DNA from: Peptostreptococcaceae bacterium
Lineage (GTDB): Bacteria; Bacillota_A; Clostridia; Peptostreptococcales; Anaerovoracaceae
Assembly (NCBI GenBank): GCA_016650135.1
Contig: JAENWH010000002.1
Coordinates: 1 to 24,061 of the forward strand
Reading direction: 5' to 3'
DNA: 24,061 bases
Part shown: positions 15,925 to 23,948 of the stretch, piece by piece
Position numbering within the stretch: the stretch's first letter is position 1
How the letters are laid out: every line of letters starts with the position of its first letter
Program-made: the position numbers and the translations under genes
Notes under the pieces: generated by a model
Told to the model about the DNA's origin: nothing
Seen by the model: the letters and a program-made list of their open reading frames with translations, nothing else
Databases searched by the model: none

Positions 15925-17202
15925 TTAAAAAGCTAGATCTCTTGTGAACAATGCGAGTTCCGGCACAAGTATCATAAGGATTGAAGTTATCAAATATATG
16001 ATTAGGTACGGAACCAATCCTGTGACAATGGTTTTAAAATTTTCATCAAATATGGCAGATGCAGTAAATATATTGCAGCCAAATGGTGGCGTTATAGCAC
16101 CAACAGCAGCCTGCAATGTAACGATCATCCCAAGATGAATTGGATCAATACCGGCTTTCATTGCAACAGGGAAAAAGATAGGAGTAAGTATCACGATGAC
16201 AGGTATGGAGTCAACAAAGCAGCAACATACAATGAAGAATGCAGATATGACAAACAATGTCATCAATGCAGTGGGATTACTTCCAAGTAAGGCTGCTATC
16301 ATTGCCTGAGGAATCCCTGCAAACGTGATGACCCAAGAAAAAGCAGCTCCTGCTGATAAAAGAATGAATACCGTTCCTGTAACCAAACCCGTGCTTTGCG
16401 CAAGGCGTATCAGGTCTTTCCAAGTAATAGATTTGAATATGAATTTTTCAACGATGAAAGCATAAATAACTGATACCGCTGCAGCTTCTGTTGGGCTGAA
16501 AATTCCAGTGTAAATTCCTCCCAGAATCAGGACAGGGAATCCCAATGGTATAAGAGCCTCTCTGAACGCTTTTCCCTTTTCTGCCCAAGTCGCCTTCTTG
16601 GTTTGAATGATTCCTTTGCGCTTGGCAACAGAAAACTCATAAATTGAGAAGAAGAGAAACAGAATAAGGCCAGGTCCTATTCCTGCGACAAACATTTCTG
16701 CAACAGATACGCCAGTTAGAACGGCATACATGATCATTGCAATGCTTGGTGGAATTAATAAAGCAATATTGGCAGTAGACATAAGAAGTCCAATTGAATG
16801 GGAGGTCTTATAGTTTAACAATTTTAATTGGGGTAGCATAGTTTTCCCTACAGCAACCAGTGTAGCCTGAGTAGAACCAGATATTGCGCCAAATATGGTG
16901 CAAGTCCCTGCAGCGGTAATTGCCATGCCGCCTCGGTAATGGCCGACTAGGCTTCCGACGAAAGCAAGCAGTCTTTTGGCTGTCTGCCCTGCGCTCATAA
17001 TCTCTGCAGCATAGATGAACATTGGTACTGCAAGAAGAACAAATGTGTTGAGTCCGCTATAGAATATAGCAGGTATATTTGTTATATCAAAATTTGGATA
17101 ATACATCATCATGACAACAAGAGGTCCTACAATCATGCCCATATACATGGGAAGAGCTAATAAGAGGAATGCGAACATTGTAATTAGTAATATTGCTACC
17201 AT
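15925..17202 (-). CDS. dctM: TRAP transporter large permease (DctM family)
   Basis: The product has 425 residues and about 12 predicted membrane helices, normal for DctM. Typical segments are MFIYAAEIMSAGQTAKRL (61-78), GAISGSTQATLVAVG, GLLMSTANIALLIPPSIAMI and GVSVAEMFVAGIGPG. It forms the ion-coupled channel of the TRAP system and uses a Na+ or H+ gradient instead of ATP. It follows dctQ by 32 bases and precedes dctP. AAAGGA lies about 10 bases before the ATG. Confidence 0.95.
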   Translation of the reverse strand: MVAILLITMFAFLLLALPMYMGMIVGPLVVMMMYYPNFDITNIPAIFYSGLNTFVLLAVPMFIYAAEIMSAGQTAKRLLAFVGSLVGHYRGGMAITAAGTCTIFGAISGSTQATLVAVGKTMLPQLKLLNYKTSHSIGLLMSTANIALLIPPSIAMIMYAVLTGVSVAEMFVAGIGPGLILFLFFSIYEFSVAKRKGIIQTKKATWAEKGKAFREALIPLGFPVLILGGIYTGIFSPTEAAAVSVIYAFIVEKFIFKSITWKDLIRLAQSTGLVTGTVFILLSAGAAFSWVITFAGIPQAMIAALLGSNPTALMTLFVISAFFIVCCCFVDSIPVIVILTPIFFPVAMKAGIDPIHLGMIVTLQAAVGAITPPFGCNIFTASAIFDENFKTIVTGLVPYLIIYLITSILMILVPELALFTRDLAF

Positions 17203-17234
17203 TTATAATTAATCCTTTCTATATTTTTTAATGT

Positions 17235-17777
17235 TCATAGAGTCATTTCATCAGTGTCAATGGTCCCATATATTCTTTGAGGACCAATATAAATATTATT
17301 CTTGTTCTTGAGATTCATTATTAATGCTATGGCGAATTGTATGGCCGAGAGAAAAAATCCTAAAGGTATAACTACAAGCGTCCACCAGGCTGGTATTGAC
17401 AAGGCTGGAGTAATTCTGCCCATATCCTTTACGTACATGACATAATCCCAGGAGATTTTCGCTATAAAGAGCAGTACAAGTACAGATAATATGGAATTTA
17501 CAATCACCATAATTTTTTTTGCTTTAGGTGAAACTAAATCCAAAATAATGGTCATTGTGATATGTTTGCCATATCTTGAAGCATTACTAACTGCTATGAA
17601 AGTAATTGCTACCACTAGGAAAATACTTGTTTCTTCTGCGGCTTTCCAGCTGAATCCCAAGAACTGTCTTGAGAATACATTGAATCCCAATATTAAAGTG
17701 ATTGCAATAATACCATAAGCTATAATAATATCTTCAATCTTTTCAATAGTTGTGTTAATTATTTTTAAGATATTCAT
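17235..17777 (-). CDS. dctQ: TRAP transporter small permease (DctQ family)
   Basis: This 180-residue membrane protein has four hydrophobic segments (about residues 17-38, 49-64, 84-106 and 127-150). Its FSRQFLGFSWKAAEETSIFL (51-70) pattern is the usual DctQ signature. It partners the large permease 32 bases downstream. AAGGAGGAG lies upstream of the ATG. It is separated from the amidohydrolase gene by a 129-base gap with only small palindromes and no clear promoter. Confidence 0.92.
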   Translation of the reverse strand: MNILKIINTTIEKIEDIIIAYGIIAITLILGFNVFSRQFLGFSWKAAEETSIFLVVAITFIAVSNASRYGKHITMTIILDLVSPKAKKIMVIVNSILSVLVLLFIAKISWDYVMYVKDMGRITPALSIPAWWTLVVIPLGFFLSAIQFAIALIMNLKNKNNIYIGPQRIYGTIDTDEMTL

Positions 17778-17906
17778 TTATTATTTTCTCCTCCTTATCA
17801 AAGTTTTATTAATATGTTATTATCTCAATTTTAGGTTAAATATTCTATACCCCATAAGTACTGCTTTTGTACCCTTAAAGGGTAAACTCCGAGTATTCAG
17901 TATATT

Positions 17907-19127
17907 CTAGCTAAGCTCCGGGGATGAGGGCCCTCTGTATGTTTCTTTGCTTTCAAACCATTTTAAAGCAGATCTCACTTCAAGTTCTATTCCAATTTCC
18001 ATCGCGCTTTCGTCAAGATTAAATTTTGGATTATGTAATGCGTAGCAGGTATCTTTTTCTTTATTGCCTGAACCAATATGAATAAACACGCCTGGTATCC
18101 GATTGGTAAACTCTGAGAAATCCTCCCCAGCTGTTGATCTTTCTTCGATGATAGCGTTTTCAGTTTTTAATATTTGTGGAACAATATTTTTAACCAATTG
18201 AACCATTTTTTCTTCGTTGTAAACTGCAGGATGGCTATCGGTCCACTCTAACTCATAAGTAGCACCATGAGCATTGCAGATCCCTTTTATAAGTCGTTCA
18301 ATCCTGCCTCTTAGGTTTTCAGCACTGGTCATTTTATATAGATATCTAGAGGTCCCTTCCAAATTCACATAATCTGGTATAATATTAGAAGCTGTTCCAC
18401 CATTAATTTTACCAAACATGATAAGCGTGGACTTTTGAATATCTATTTCCCGAGTCTGAAGAGATTGGAGTCCTTGAATGACGCTTGCTGAACATAAGAT
18501 TGGATCAATTGCCAGATGAGGACTTCCAGTATGCCCTCCTTTACCGATAATTCTAATATGGAAATGATCCGTGCCTGCCATTACCGCACCTGAAGCAAGT
18601 CCTAATTTACCAGTTTCCAGATAGGGCCAATAATGAATTGCCATACAACCACTTGGAGAATATTTCTCAATCAATTTTCCCTCCGTGATCATGTTTAGAG
18701 CACCGGCATTCTCTTCATTCGGCTGAAATACAAATAGTATTTTGCCTTTTATTTGGTCTTTGTTGTCTGATAATATCTTTGCTGCAATAAGCAATGAGGC
18801 CATACTTGCATCATGTCCACACGCATGCATTAGACCCGGGGTCCTGGATACAAAATCAACACCACTTTCTTCATCCACTGCAAGCGCATCCATATCTGAA
18901 CGCATCAACAATGTTGGGCCATCTACTCCAGCATTCAGCAAGCCTGTAACACCTGTTTTTGTTATATTCTCTGTGACTAAAAGTCCTAATTTTTTTAAAT
19001 ACTCAGCTATTTTTTTTGATGTTTTGTATTCCTGGTATCCAAGTTCCGGATACATATGAAAATCACGACGAAGCTCGATTGCCTCTCCCGTAAGATTCTC
19101 TACCTGCCTTTTAATATCCAATTTCAT
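17907..19127 (-). CDS. M20D-family metal-dependent amidohydrolase (N-acyl amino acid deacylase)
   Basis: The 406-residue product has the complete M20D catalytic set: RRDFHMYPELGYQE (20-33), RSDMDALAV (76-84), MHACGHDASMA (100-110) with Cys103 and His105, QPNEE (135-139) with the catalytic Glu, HTGSPH (199-204), and the C-terminal ALHNPKF with His365. Family members remove acyl groups from amino acids (hippurate, N-acetyl-diaminopimelate, IAA conjugates). No DoeB/EutE (M14-like deacetylase) is visible in the window, so this is the obvious candidate for releasing acetate from N-acetyl-2,4-diaminobutyrate made by DoeA. That assignment is inferred from context. A strong AAAGGAGGA abuts the ATG, and the gene follows the flavoprotein by 44 bases. 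Confidence 0.88.
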   Translation of the reverse strand: MKLDIKRQVENLTGEAIELRRDFHMYPELGYQEYKTSKKIAEYLKKLGLLVTENITKTGVTGLLNAGVDGPTLLMRSDMDALAVDEESGVDFVSRTPGLMHACGHDASMASLLIAAKILSDNKDQIKGKILFVFQPNEENAGALNMITEGKLIEKYSPSGCMAIHYWPYLETGKLGLASGAVMAGTDHFHIRIIGKGGHTGSPHLAIDPILCSASVIQGLQSLQTREIDIQKSTLIMFGKINGGTASNIIPDYVNLEGTSRYLYKMTSAENLRGRIERLIKGICNAHGATYELEWTDSHPAVYNEEKMVQLVKNIVPQILKTENAIIEERSTAGEDFSEFTNRIPGVFIHIGSGNKEKDTCYALHNPKFNLDESAMEIGIELEVRSALKWFESKETYRGPSSPELS

Positions 19128-19171
19128 TCCTCCTTTAGTTGGTCAATTATTGAAATTCAGTATTTACTTAA

Positions 19172-21175
19172 TTAAATAGTTCTACCGACTTCGTATCCGT
19201 CCCAAATCGCATAATGAATATTTCTGACTTTACTGGCATCGCCAATAAGATGTACATTCGCAAATTGATTTCTCAATTTATTATACAGTTGTGTTTCTGA
19301 GAGATACCCAACTGCTAAGATCACAGAGTCCGCTTGAATACTTTGAATTTTACCATTTTCATTTCTGATGTCAACAGAATTGTTTTTTATTTCCTGAACG
19401 CAAGCACCAGTTTTTATATTAATGTTATTATATTTTATCAAATCGACCAACATCATTTTGTTTGAGTGTGATATAAATACCGCATCAAGAATACGATCCA
19501 TCATCTCTACAATTGTGACTTCTTTGCCGTGGTTCTTAAGCCATATGGCGATTTCACAGCCAACAAGGCCACCACCTATTATAACAACTTCTTTCCCTAT
19601 TTTTTCCATGTATTTCAATGCCTCGCAGGCTGTCAAAACATTACTACCTTGAATCCCTTTTAATTGAGGTATTCTATCGATAGCTCCCGTTGCAACAATT
19701 ATCTCATCAGGAGCAATCTGCTTGACCAGTTCTTCATCAACAAAAGTGTCAAGAAAAATTTCTACTGAATTTTCTTTTAATTCGTTTTCATACCATGCGA
19801 GTAAATCTCTTTCATCCTTTTTAAATTCAGGAATTGATGCTTCGAGAATATGTCCACCCAACTTACTTCCTTTTTCATATAGAACTACCTTATGTTTCCT
19901 TAATGCGGCTACCCTTGCTACTTCCATGCCAGCAATTCCTCCACCAATCACCATTACTTTTTTACGAACCAATGCTGGATAGAGGCGATATTCATTTTCT
20001 CTGCTACACGCTGGATTAACAGCACAAGAGACAATCTTTTTAGTTTCAAGTCTTCCCATGCAACCGTCATGACAACCTAAACAAGGACGAATTTTATTGA
20101 TTAGATTTGCTTGCACTTTATTTGGCCAATCCGGATCCGCAAGTAATCCCCGGCCTATAAGAACCATATCTACCTGATTATTGGCTATAACTTCTGCTGC
20201 TAATTCAGGAGAATCCATTCTACCAGCAACTAAAATAGGAACTTTTACAATGTCCTTCAATTTTTCGACATAAGGTAAATAGCAGCCATGTTCCATATAT
20301 CCAGGCGGATGTGCCCAATATAATGCTTCGTAGGATCCTAAATCAGCGTTGAAACCGTCGTAGCCAGCTTCTTCCAATAATTTTGCAGCTTCATAACTTT
20401 CCTCTACATCTCTTCCCATCTCAATATATTCTTCCCCAGGAAGTCCGCCTTCTCCCAAGGCTTTGATGCAACTTTTTACACCAAATCTCAATATAACAGG
20501 AAAGTTTCTGCCGACACGGGTTTTTATTTCGTTTAAAATCTCAATGGGTAAGGTTAAGCGCCCCTTTAGATCTCCACCGTATTTATCTGTTCTCTGATTA
20601 AACGCTGCCATTGTGAATTGATCGATCAGATATCCTTCATGCATCGCATGAATCTCAACACCATCAAAACCCGATTCAGCTGCTACCTTTGCAGCGTCAC
20701 CCATTTTTTTTACCAAATATTCTACCTCTTGAGTTGTTAATTCCCTACACATAACGTCCTTATTCCAAAAATGAGGCACTGGAGATGGAGCAATAGGACT
20801 TGTTCTGACCATATCCGGGTAAAATGAGACTCTGCCGAACCCCATCGTTATTTGAAGGAAAATTTTTGTTCCGTATGCGTGAACCCTTTCTGTCATTTCG
20901 GTTGCATTCAAAACGAAAGCTTCTGGATTTGTTCCGACATTTTGGAAAACTCCTTCTTTTGTTTCCTCAAGGACATTCTCTACTTCAATGCCTCCGGTTA
21001 TTATCAGGCCAGCACCTCCACGCGCCCGTTCCACATAATAATCCACCGCTCTCTGGTTGAAACAGTTATCAGAAGTACACATACCAGAAGGTGCCATAGG
21101 TGCCATGCCGATACGATTCTTAATTTCCAGTTTCCCTATATTTAAAGGTTGAAATAAACTGCTATATTTATTCAA
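19172..21175 (-). CDS. FMN/FAD/4Fe-4S NAD(P)H-dependent enoate reductase (FadH / 2-enoate reductase family)
   Basis: This protein of about 667 residues has the three-part plan of 2,4-dienoyl-CoA reductase and 2-enoate reductase. Counting from the ATG at 21193, these are: an FMN-binding TIM barrel (15-365) with NRIGMAPMAPSG and HAMHEGYLIDQF; a [4Fe-4S] motif C371-x2-C374-x3-C378-x11-C390; an FAD fold (GGGIAG, 417-422); and an NAD(P) fold (GGGLVG, 540-545). I place the start at the TTG at 21175, because AAGGAG (21185-21190) lies 9 bases before it and the product then begins NKYSSLF like its relatives; the ATG at 21193 has no site upstream. It likely reduces an activated C=C bond and could reduce the product of one of the two dehydratases. 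Amine dehydrogenase-like chemistry is an alternative. Confidence 0.88.
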   Translation of the reverse strand: MNKYSSLFQPLNIGKLEIKNRIGMAPMAPSGMCTSDNCFNQRAVDYYVERARGGAGLIITGGIEVENVLEETKEGVFQNVGTNPEAFVLNATEMTERVHAYGTKIFLQITMGFGRVSFYPDMVRTSPIAPSPVPHFWNKDVMCRELTTQEVEYLVKKMGDAAKVAAESGFDGVEIHAMHEGYLIDQFTMAAFNQRTDKYGGDLKGRLTLPIEILNEIKTRVGRNFPVILRFGVKSCIKALGEGGLPGEEYIEMGRDVEESYEAAKLLEEAGYDGFNADLGSYEALYWAHPPGYMEHGCYLPYVEKLKDIVKVPILVAGRMDSPELAAEVIANNQVDMVLIGRGLLADPDWPNKVQANLINKIRPCLGCHDGCMGRLETKKIVSCAVNPACSRENEYRLYPALVRKKVMVIGGGIAGMEVARVAALRKHKVVLYEKGSKLGGHILEASIPEFKKDERDLLAWYENELKENSVEIFLDTFVDEELVKQIAPDEIIVATGAIDRIPQLKGIQGSNVLTACEALKYMEKIGKEVVIIGGGLVGCEIAIWLKNHGKEVTIVEMMDRILDAVFISHSNKMMLVDLIKYNNINIKTGACVQEIKNNSVDIRNENGKIQSIQADSVILAVGYLSETQLYNKLRNQFANVHLIGDASKVRNIHYAIWDGYEVGRTI

Positions 21176-21243
21176 AATACTCAACTCCTTCATAATTTAT
21201 AATGTTTTTCAGCAATTTTTAAATTTCTGCTTCATATGGTAAC

Positions 21244-21262
21244 GCCACGCACATGGCGTGGC
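21244..21262. other. GC-rich 7-bp hairpin between the aminotransferase and flavoprotein genes
   Basis: GCCACGC (21244-21250) pairs exactly with GCGTGGC (21256-21262) over a 5-base loop, 9 bases after the aminotransferase stop. No T-tract follows on the minus strand. It is probably an mRNA 3'-end stabilising or attenuating structure. Confidence 0.5.
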
Positions 21263-21270
21263 AATTATTC

Positions 21271-22449
21271 TCAAAGATTTTCAATAAATTTTTTAATGCG
21301 AGACAAGCCTTCTATCAGTACTTCCATTTCGCAAGCATAGGAAATGCGCATAAAGTCGTCAGCGCCGAAGTCTTTTCCCGGTACAACGGCAACGCCGGCT
21401 TTTTCCAGCAACTGCTCGCAAAATGCAACAGAAAATGAGTTAGCATCAGGAAATTTATGATGAAAACTGGAGATGTCTATAAAGATATAGAAAGCACCCA
21501 TTGGATAGATAAAAGAAAGCTGTGGCATACTTTTTAGAATTTCAACAGCAGCATCTCTACGCTGGTGGTAGACTTCAACCATATCCCTTGTAAAACTAGC
21601 GCCCTCATTGAGTGCCATAACAGATGCCCACTGTGAGATAGTACTTGGGTGAGAAGTTAGGTGACCCTGTATGGAAGACATGGCTTGTGCAATTTCTATT
21701 GAACTAGCAGTGTATCCAATTCTCCATCCAGTCATCGCGGAGGACTTGGAAAGTCCATTGACAGTGATAGTGATTTTTTTGGCTTCTTCCGAGATAGATG
21801 CAATGCTGTTATATTCGTTAGCAAAGCAGATTCTTTCATAAATTTCATCAGATAGTATATAGATGCCTTTCCGAACGCAGACAGCGACGATATCCTCTAA
21901 CTCCGCCTTTGAATAAACCGTGCCAAGTGGATTGGAAGGATTTGTGATAATAAGCATCTTGGTCTTATCTGTGATTAAACTTTCAAGTTCTATGCCGGTG
22001 ATTTTAAAGTCATTATTTCTTTTTGTCATGGCAATAACCGGCACACCCCCAGTTATTCTGACAATTTCAGGATAACTGACCCAATATGGTGCTGGAATAA
22101 TCACTTCATCTCCGAGATTTAGGATAGCAATACAAATGTTTGTAATAGATTGCTTAGCTCCGTTTGAAACCACTATCTCATCCGTCTTGTAAGAAAGCTG
22201 GTTTTCTCTTTGGAGTTTTTCTACAATTGCTTGCCTCAGCTCGATCACGCCCGATACTTTATCATATTTTGTCTTGTTTTCTCTTATAGCTTTAATGGCG
22301 CTCTCTTTAACAATATCTGGCGTAAAAAAATCTGGCTCACCAATGCTAAAATTAATTATGTCATTTCCTTGCTTTTTTAATTCCTGCACCTTCGCATTAA
22401 TCCCCACAGTGCAAGATGGTGTAATTTTGTTTACAATATTCGCTAGCAT
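21271..22449 (-). CDS. class I PLP aminotransferase (aspartate aminotransferase-like)
   Basis: The 392-residue fold-type I enzyme has FSIGEPDFFTP (34-44), SNGAKQSI (95-102), APYWVSYPE (120-128), TNPSNPLGTVY (169-179), LSDEIYE (199-205) and the PLP lysine K235 in NGLSKSSAMTGWRIGY. This is the subgroup Igamma pattern of aspartate/prephenate aminotransferases in Firmicutes. A fitting role is to convert the aspartate produced by the pathway to oxaloacetate while regenerating glutamate/2-oxoglutarate for the diaminobutyrate aminotransferase. Another amino acid is possible. Its leader is odd: the only good ribosome site is about 38 bases upstream of the ATG, with a hairpin in between. Confidence 0.88.
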   Translation of the reverse strand: MLANIVNKITPSCTVGINAKVQELKKQGNDIINFSIGEPDFFTPDIVKESAIKAIRENKTKYDKVSGVIELRQAIVEKLQRENQLSYKTDEIVVSNGAKQSITNICIAILNLGDEVIIPAPYWVSYPEIVRITGGVPVIAMTKRNNDFKITGIELESLITDKTKMLIITNPSNPLGTVYSKAELEDIVAVCVRKGIYILSDEIYERICFANEYNSIASISEEAKKITITVNGLSKSSAMTGWRIGYTASSIEIAQAMSSIQGHLTSHPSTISQWASVMALNEGASFTRDMVEVYHQRRDAAVEILKSMPQLSFIYPMGAFYIFIDISSFHHKFPDANSFSVAFCEQLLEKAGVAVVPGKDFGADDFMRISYACEMEVLIEGLSRIKKFIENL

Positions 22450-22459
22450 AATATACTTT

Positions 22460-22494
22460 GCATACTAATATATATTTTTAGTATGCTCTCCTTT
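22460..22494 (-). promoter_or_regulatory. Shine-Dalgarno separated from the aminotransferase ATG by a 9-bp hairpin
   Basis: AAAGGAG is complementary to 22488-22494, but the ATG is at 22447-22449 and an in-frame TAG rules out a longer protein. Between them GCATACTAA and TTAGTATGC (22460-22468, 22478-22486) form an exact 9-bp stem. If folded, the site would be about 11 bases from the ATG. The same dyad could instead be a protein-binding operator; its ATACTA/TAGTAT half-sites recur upstream of the regulator gene. Confidence 0.45.
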
Positions 22495-22629
22495 CTTATT
22501 ACTGGAATTTTCCTTGGCTTTTGTGTAACTCGATTTAAATAAAAAGTTATAAACGTATTAAATCAATTTTAACATTGCATCTTATTACACAATATGACTC
22601 TTTTTGATTACATTAACCCCACCTGATGG

Positions 22630-23742
22630 TTATATTACAGTATTAATATCTTGCCCCCTGTCAGAATAGACTTTAATGATCAGTTCTCCTCGGCTTTTTA
22701 GATTCATTTTTCTGAATATGCTTTTAATATGTTCTTTTACAGTATAAGTGCTAATGAACAATTCCTCTGAAATATTAAGATTGCTGTAGCCTTTAAGAAT
22801 TAAGGTCACTAGTTGCTTCTCACGATCTGTAAGGTCGTATTTTTCAATCACTTTTTCCGCACTTAGATTTAGAATGGAACTAAACCATGCTTTTCCATAA
22901 ATATAAACAATGTAGTTGGTAATAATATTGTCAAATTCATTTAATTCCCTATTGACCAGCATCTCAATGATATAATTATCCATAATTTCATAGATTGTTA
23001 GGCTTTGATTTGATTTTGATTCATTTTCCATCATTTGCTTCATGATTTTTGTCAGTTCCGTTGTAATTTCATCTAGGCTAGTTTTATTAGTAATGATGGT
23101 AGCACGTTCAATCCCAATCTTGTTATAGGAAATAAGTTTGAATTGGTTGTCTAGAAGCAATACACCAAAATACATATTCGACTTCATCATATTGTATAAC
23201 TTGGCATTATTTTTCACTTCGTAATCTTTGAGATGATGTCTGTAAGCATCGCCAATTAGTGACGCCAAATATTTACAAATTTCATACTCTTGTTTTGTAA
23301 ATCCTGAAGCCTCGTCTTTTCTGTACAATCGGATACCATCCCCACGATCATTGATTGAAAACATAAGGCAATGATTAATATCATACTTTGAATAAAAACC
23401 TTTATATTGAAGATAATTTTTGTCCGAATTTGAACGGCTAAGATCAAGAATTTTGGTCTCGTCAGCAAACGATTCGGATATCGATCTGTTTTTATAATCT
23501 ATAAGAGGATCGATATTATGACATTTTGCCATATACTCCTGAATGAAACCGTCATCTAGTTGATAGCCAAAAATTTGATCTATAAATGAATCGTTTTTTA
23601 ATCTAATAAAAATTCCCTCATCGAATTTAATTATATTTCTTAATAACTGTAAGACTTCCTTTTCAAAAACCTCAACGTTAATAAGCGTCATTATAAATTT
23701 TAAAAATTGTTGATAATGCTCGGTAGTCAAAGTAGTAAACAT
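22630..23742 (-). CDS. LuxR-type transcriptional regulator with N-terminal sensory domain
   Basis: The 370-residue protein ends with a LuxR/GerE helix-turn-helix (about 304-358): LTDREKQLVTLILKGYSN, ISEELFISTYTVKEHIKSIF and RKMNLKSRGELI. The N-terminal 170 residues are soluble and GAF-like in appearance (FDEGIFIRL, then ASGFTKQEYEICKYLASLIG); a middle segment (about 185-295) may be PAS-like. There is no receiver domain, and no membrane helix was recognised. GAGGAGG precedes the ATG. It sits at the head of the cluster, 180 bases upstream of the aminotransferase in the same direction, so it is a likely local activator that senses substrate or intermediate. Known ectoine-utilisation regulators (EnuR, DoeX) belong to other families and are not in the window. 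Confidence 0.85.
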   Translation of the reverse strand: MFTTLTTEHYQQFLKFIMTLINVEVFEKEVLQLLRNIIKFDEGIFIRLKNDSFIDQIFGYQLDDGFIQEYMAKCHNIDPLIDYKNRSISESFADETKILDLSRSNSDKNYLQYKGFYSKYDINHCLMFSINDRGDGIRLYRKDEASGFTKQEYEICKYLASLIGDAYRHHLKDYEVKNNAKLYNMMKSNMYFGVLLLDNQFKLISYNKIGIERATIITNKTSLDEITTELTKIMKQMMENESKSNQSLTIYEIMDNYIIEMLVNRELNEFDNIITNYIVYIYGKAWFSSILNLSAEKVIEKYDLTDREKQLVTLILKGYSNLNISEELFISTYTVKEHIKSIFRKMNLKSRGELIIKVYSDRGQDINTVI

Positions 23743-23948
23743 ATGATATCCTCCTCGTATTATATATTTATAGTATTTCTATACTCTGTTCTTGAGTATG
23801 TACTATACTATTTACAGATTCTGTGGATTAGTCTCATCCTCCTAACGCACGACGTTTTAAAATAGGCTATAACCACAGCGGTTTGTTTAATTGGTAATTA
23901 GTTAGTGTCTGCTGATTAAGAACCCTTCAAGCGAATTTCAGCTTCAAT
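23743..23948. promoter_or_regulatory. upstream region of the regulator gene with a nested dyad
   Basis: Outer arms ATAGTAT (23770-23776) and ATACTAT (23805-23811) enclose inner arms ATACTC (23781-23786) and GAGTAT (23794-23799), centred about 50 bases before the regulator's ATG. This is a plausible operator or autoregulatory site. No confident -35/-10 pair and no gene was recognised in the rest of the region. Confidence 0.4.

Noticed and set aside
17778..17906. Operator or terminator before dctQ
   Set aside because: Only short palindromes such as ACCC/GGGT and GTAC/GTAC are present, too small to distinguish from chance.
22495..22629. Sigma-A promoter before the aminotransferase
   Set aside because: Several TTGATT- and TATAAT-like words occur in this AT-rich gap, but none has both a good match and 16-18 base spacing.
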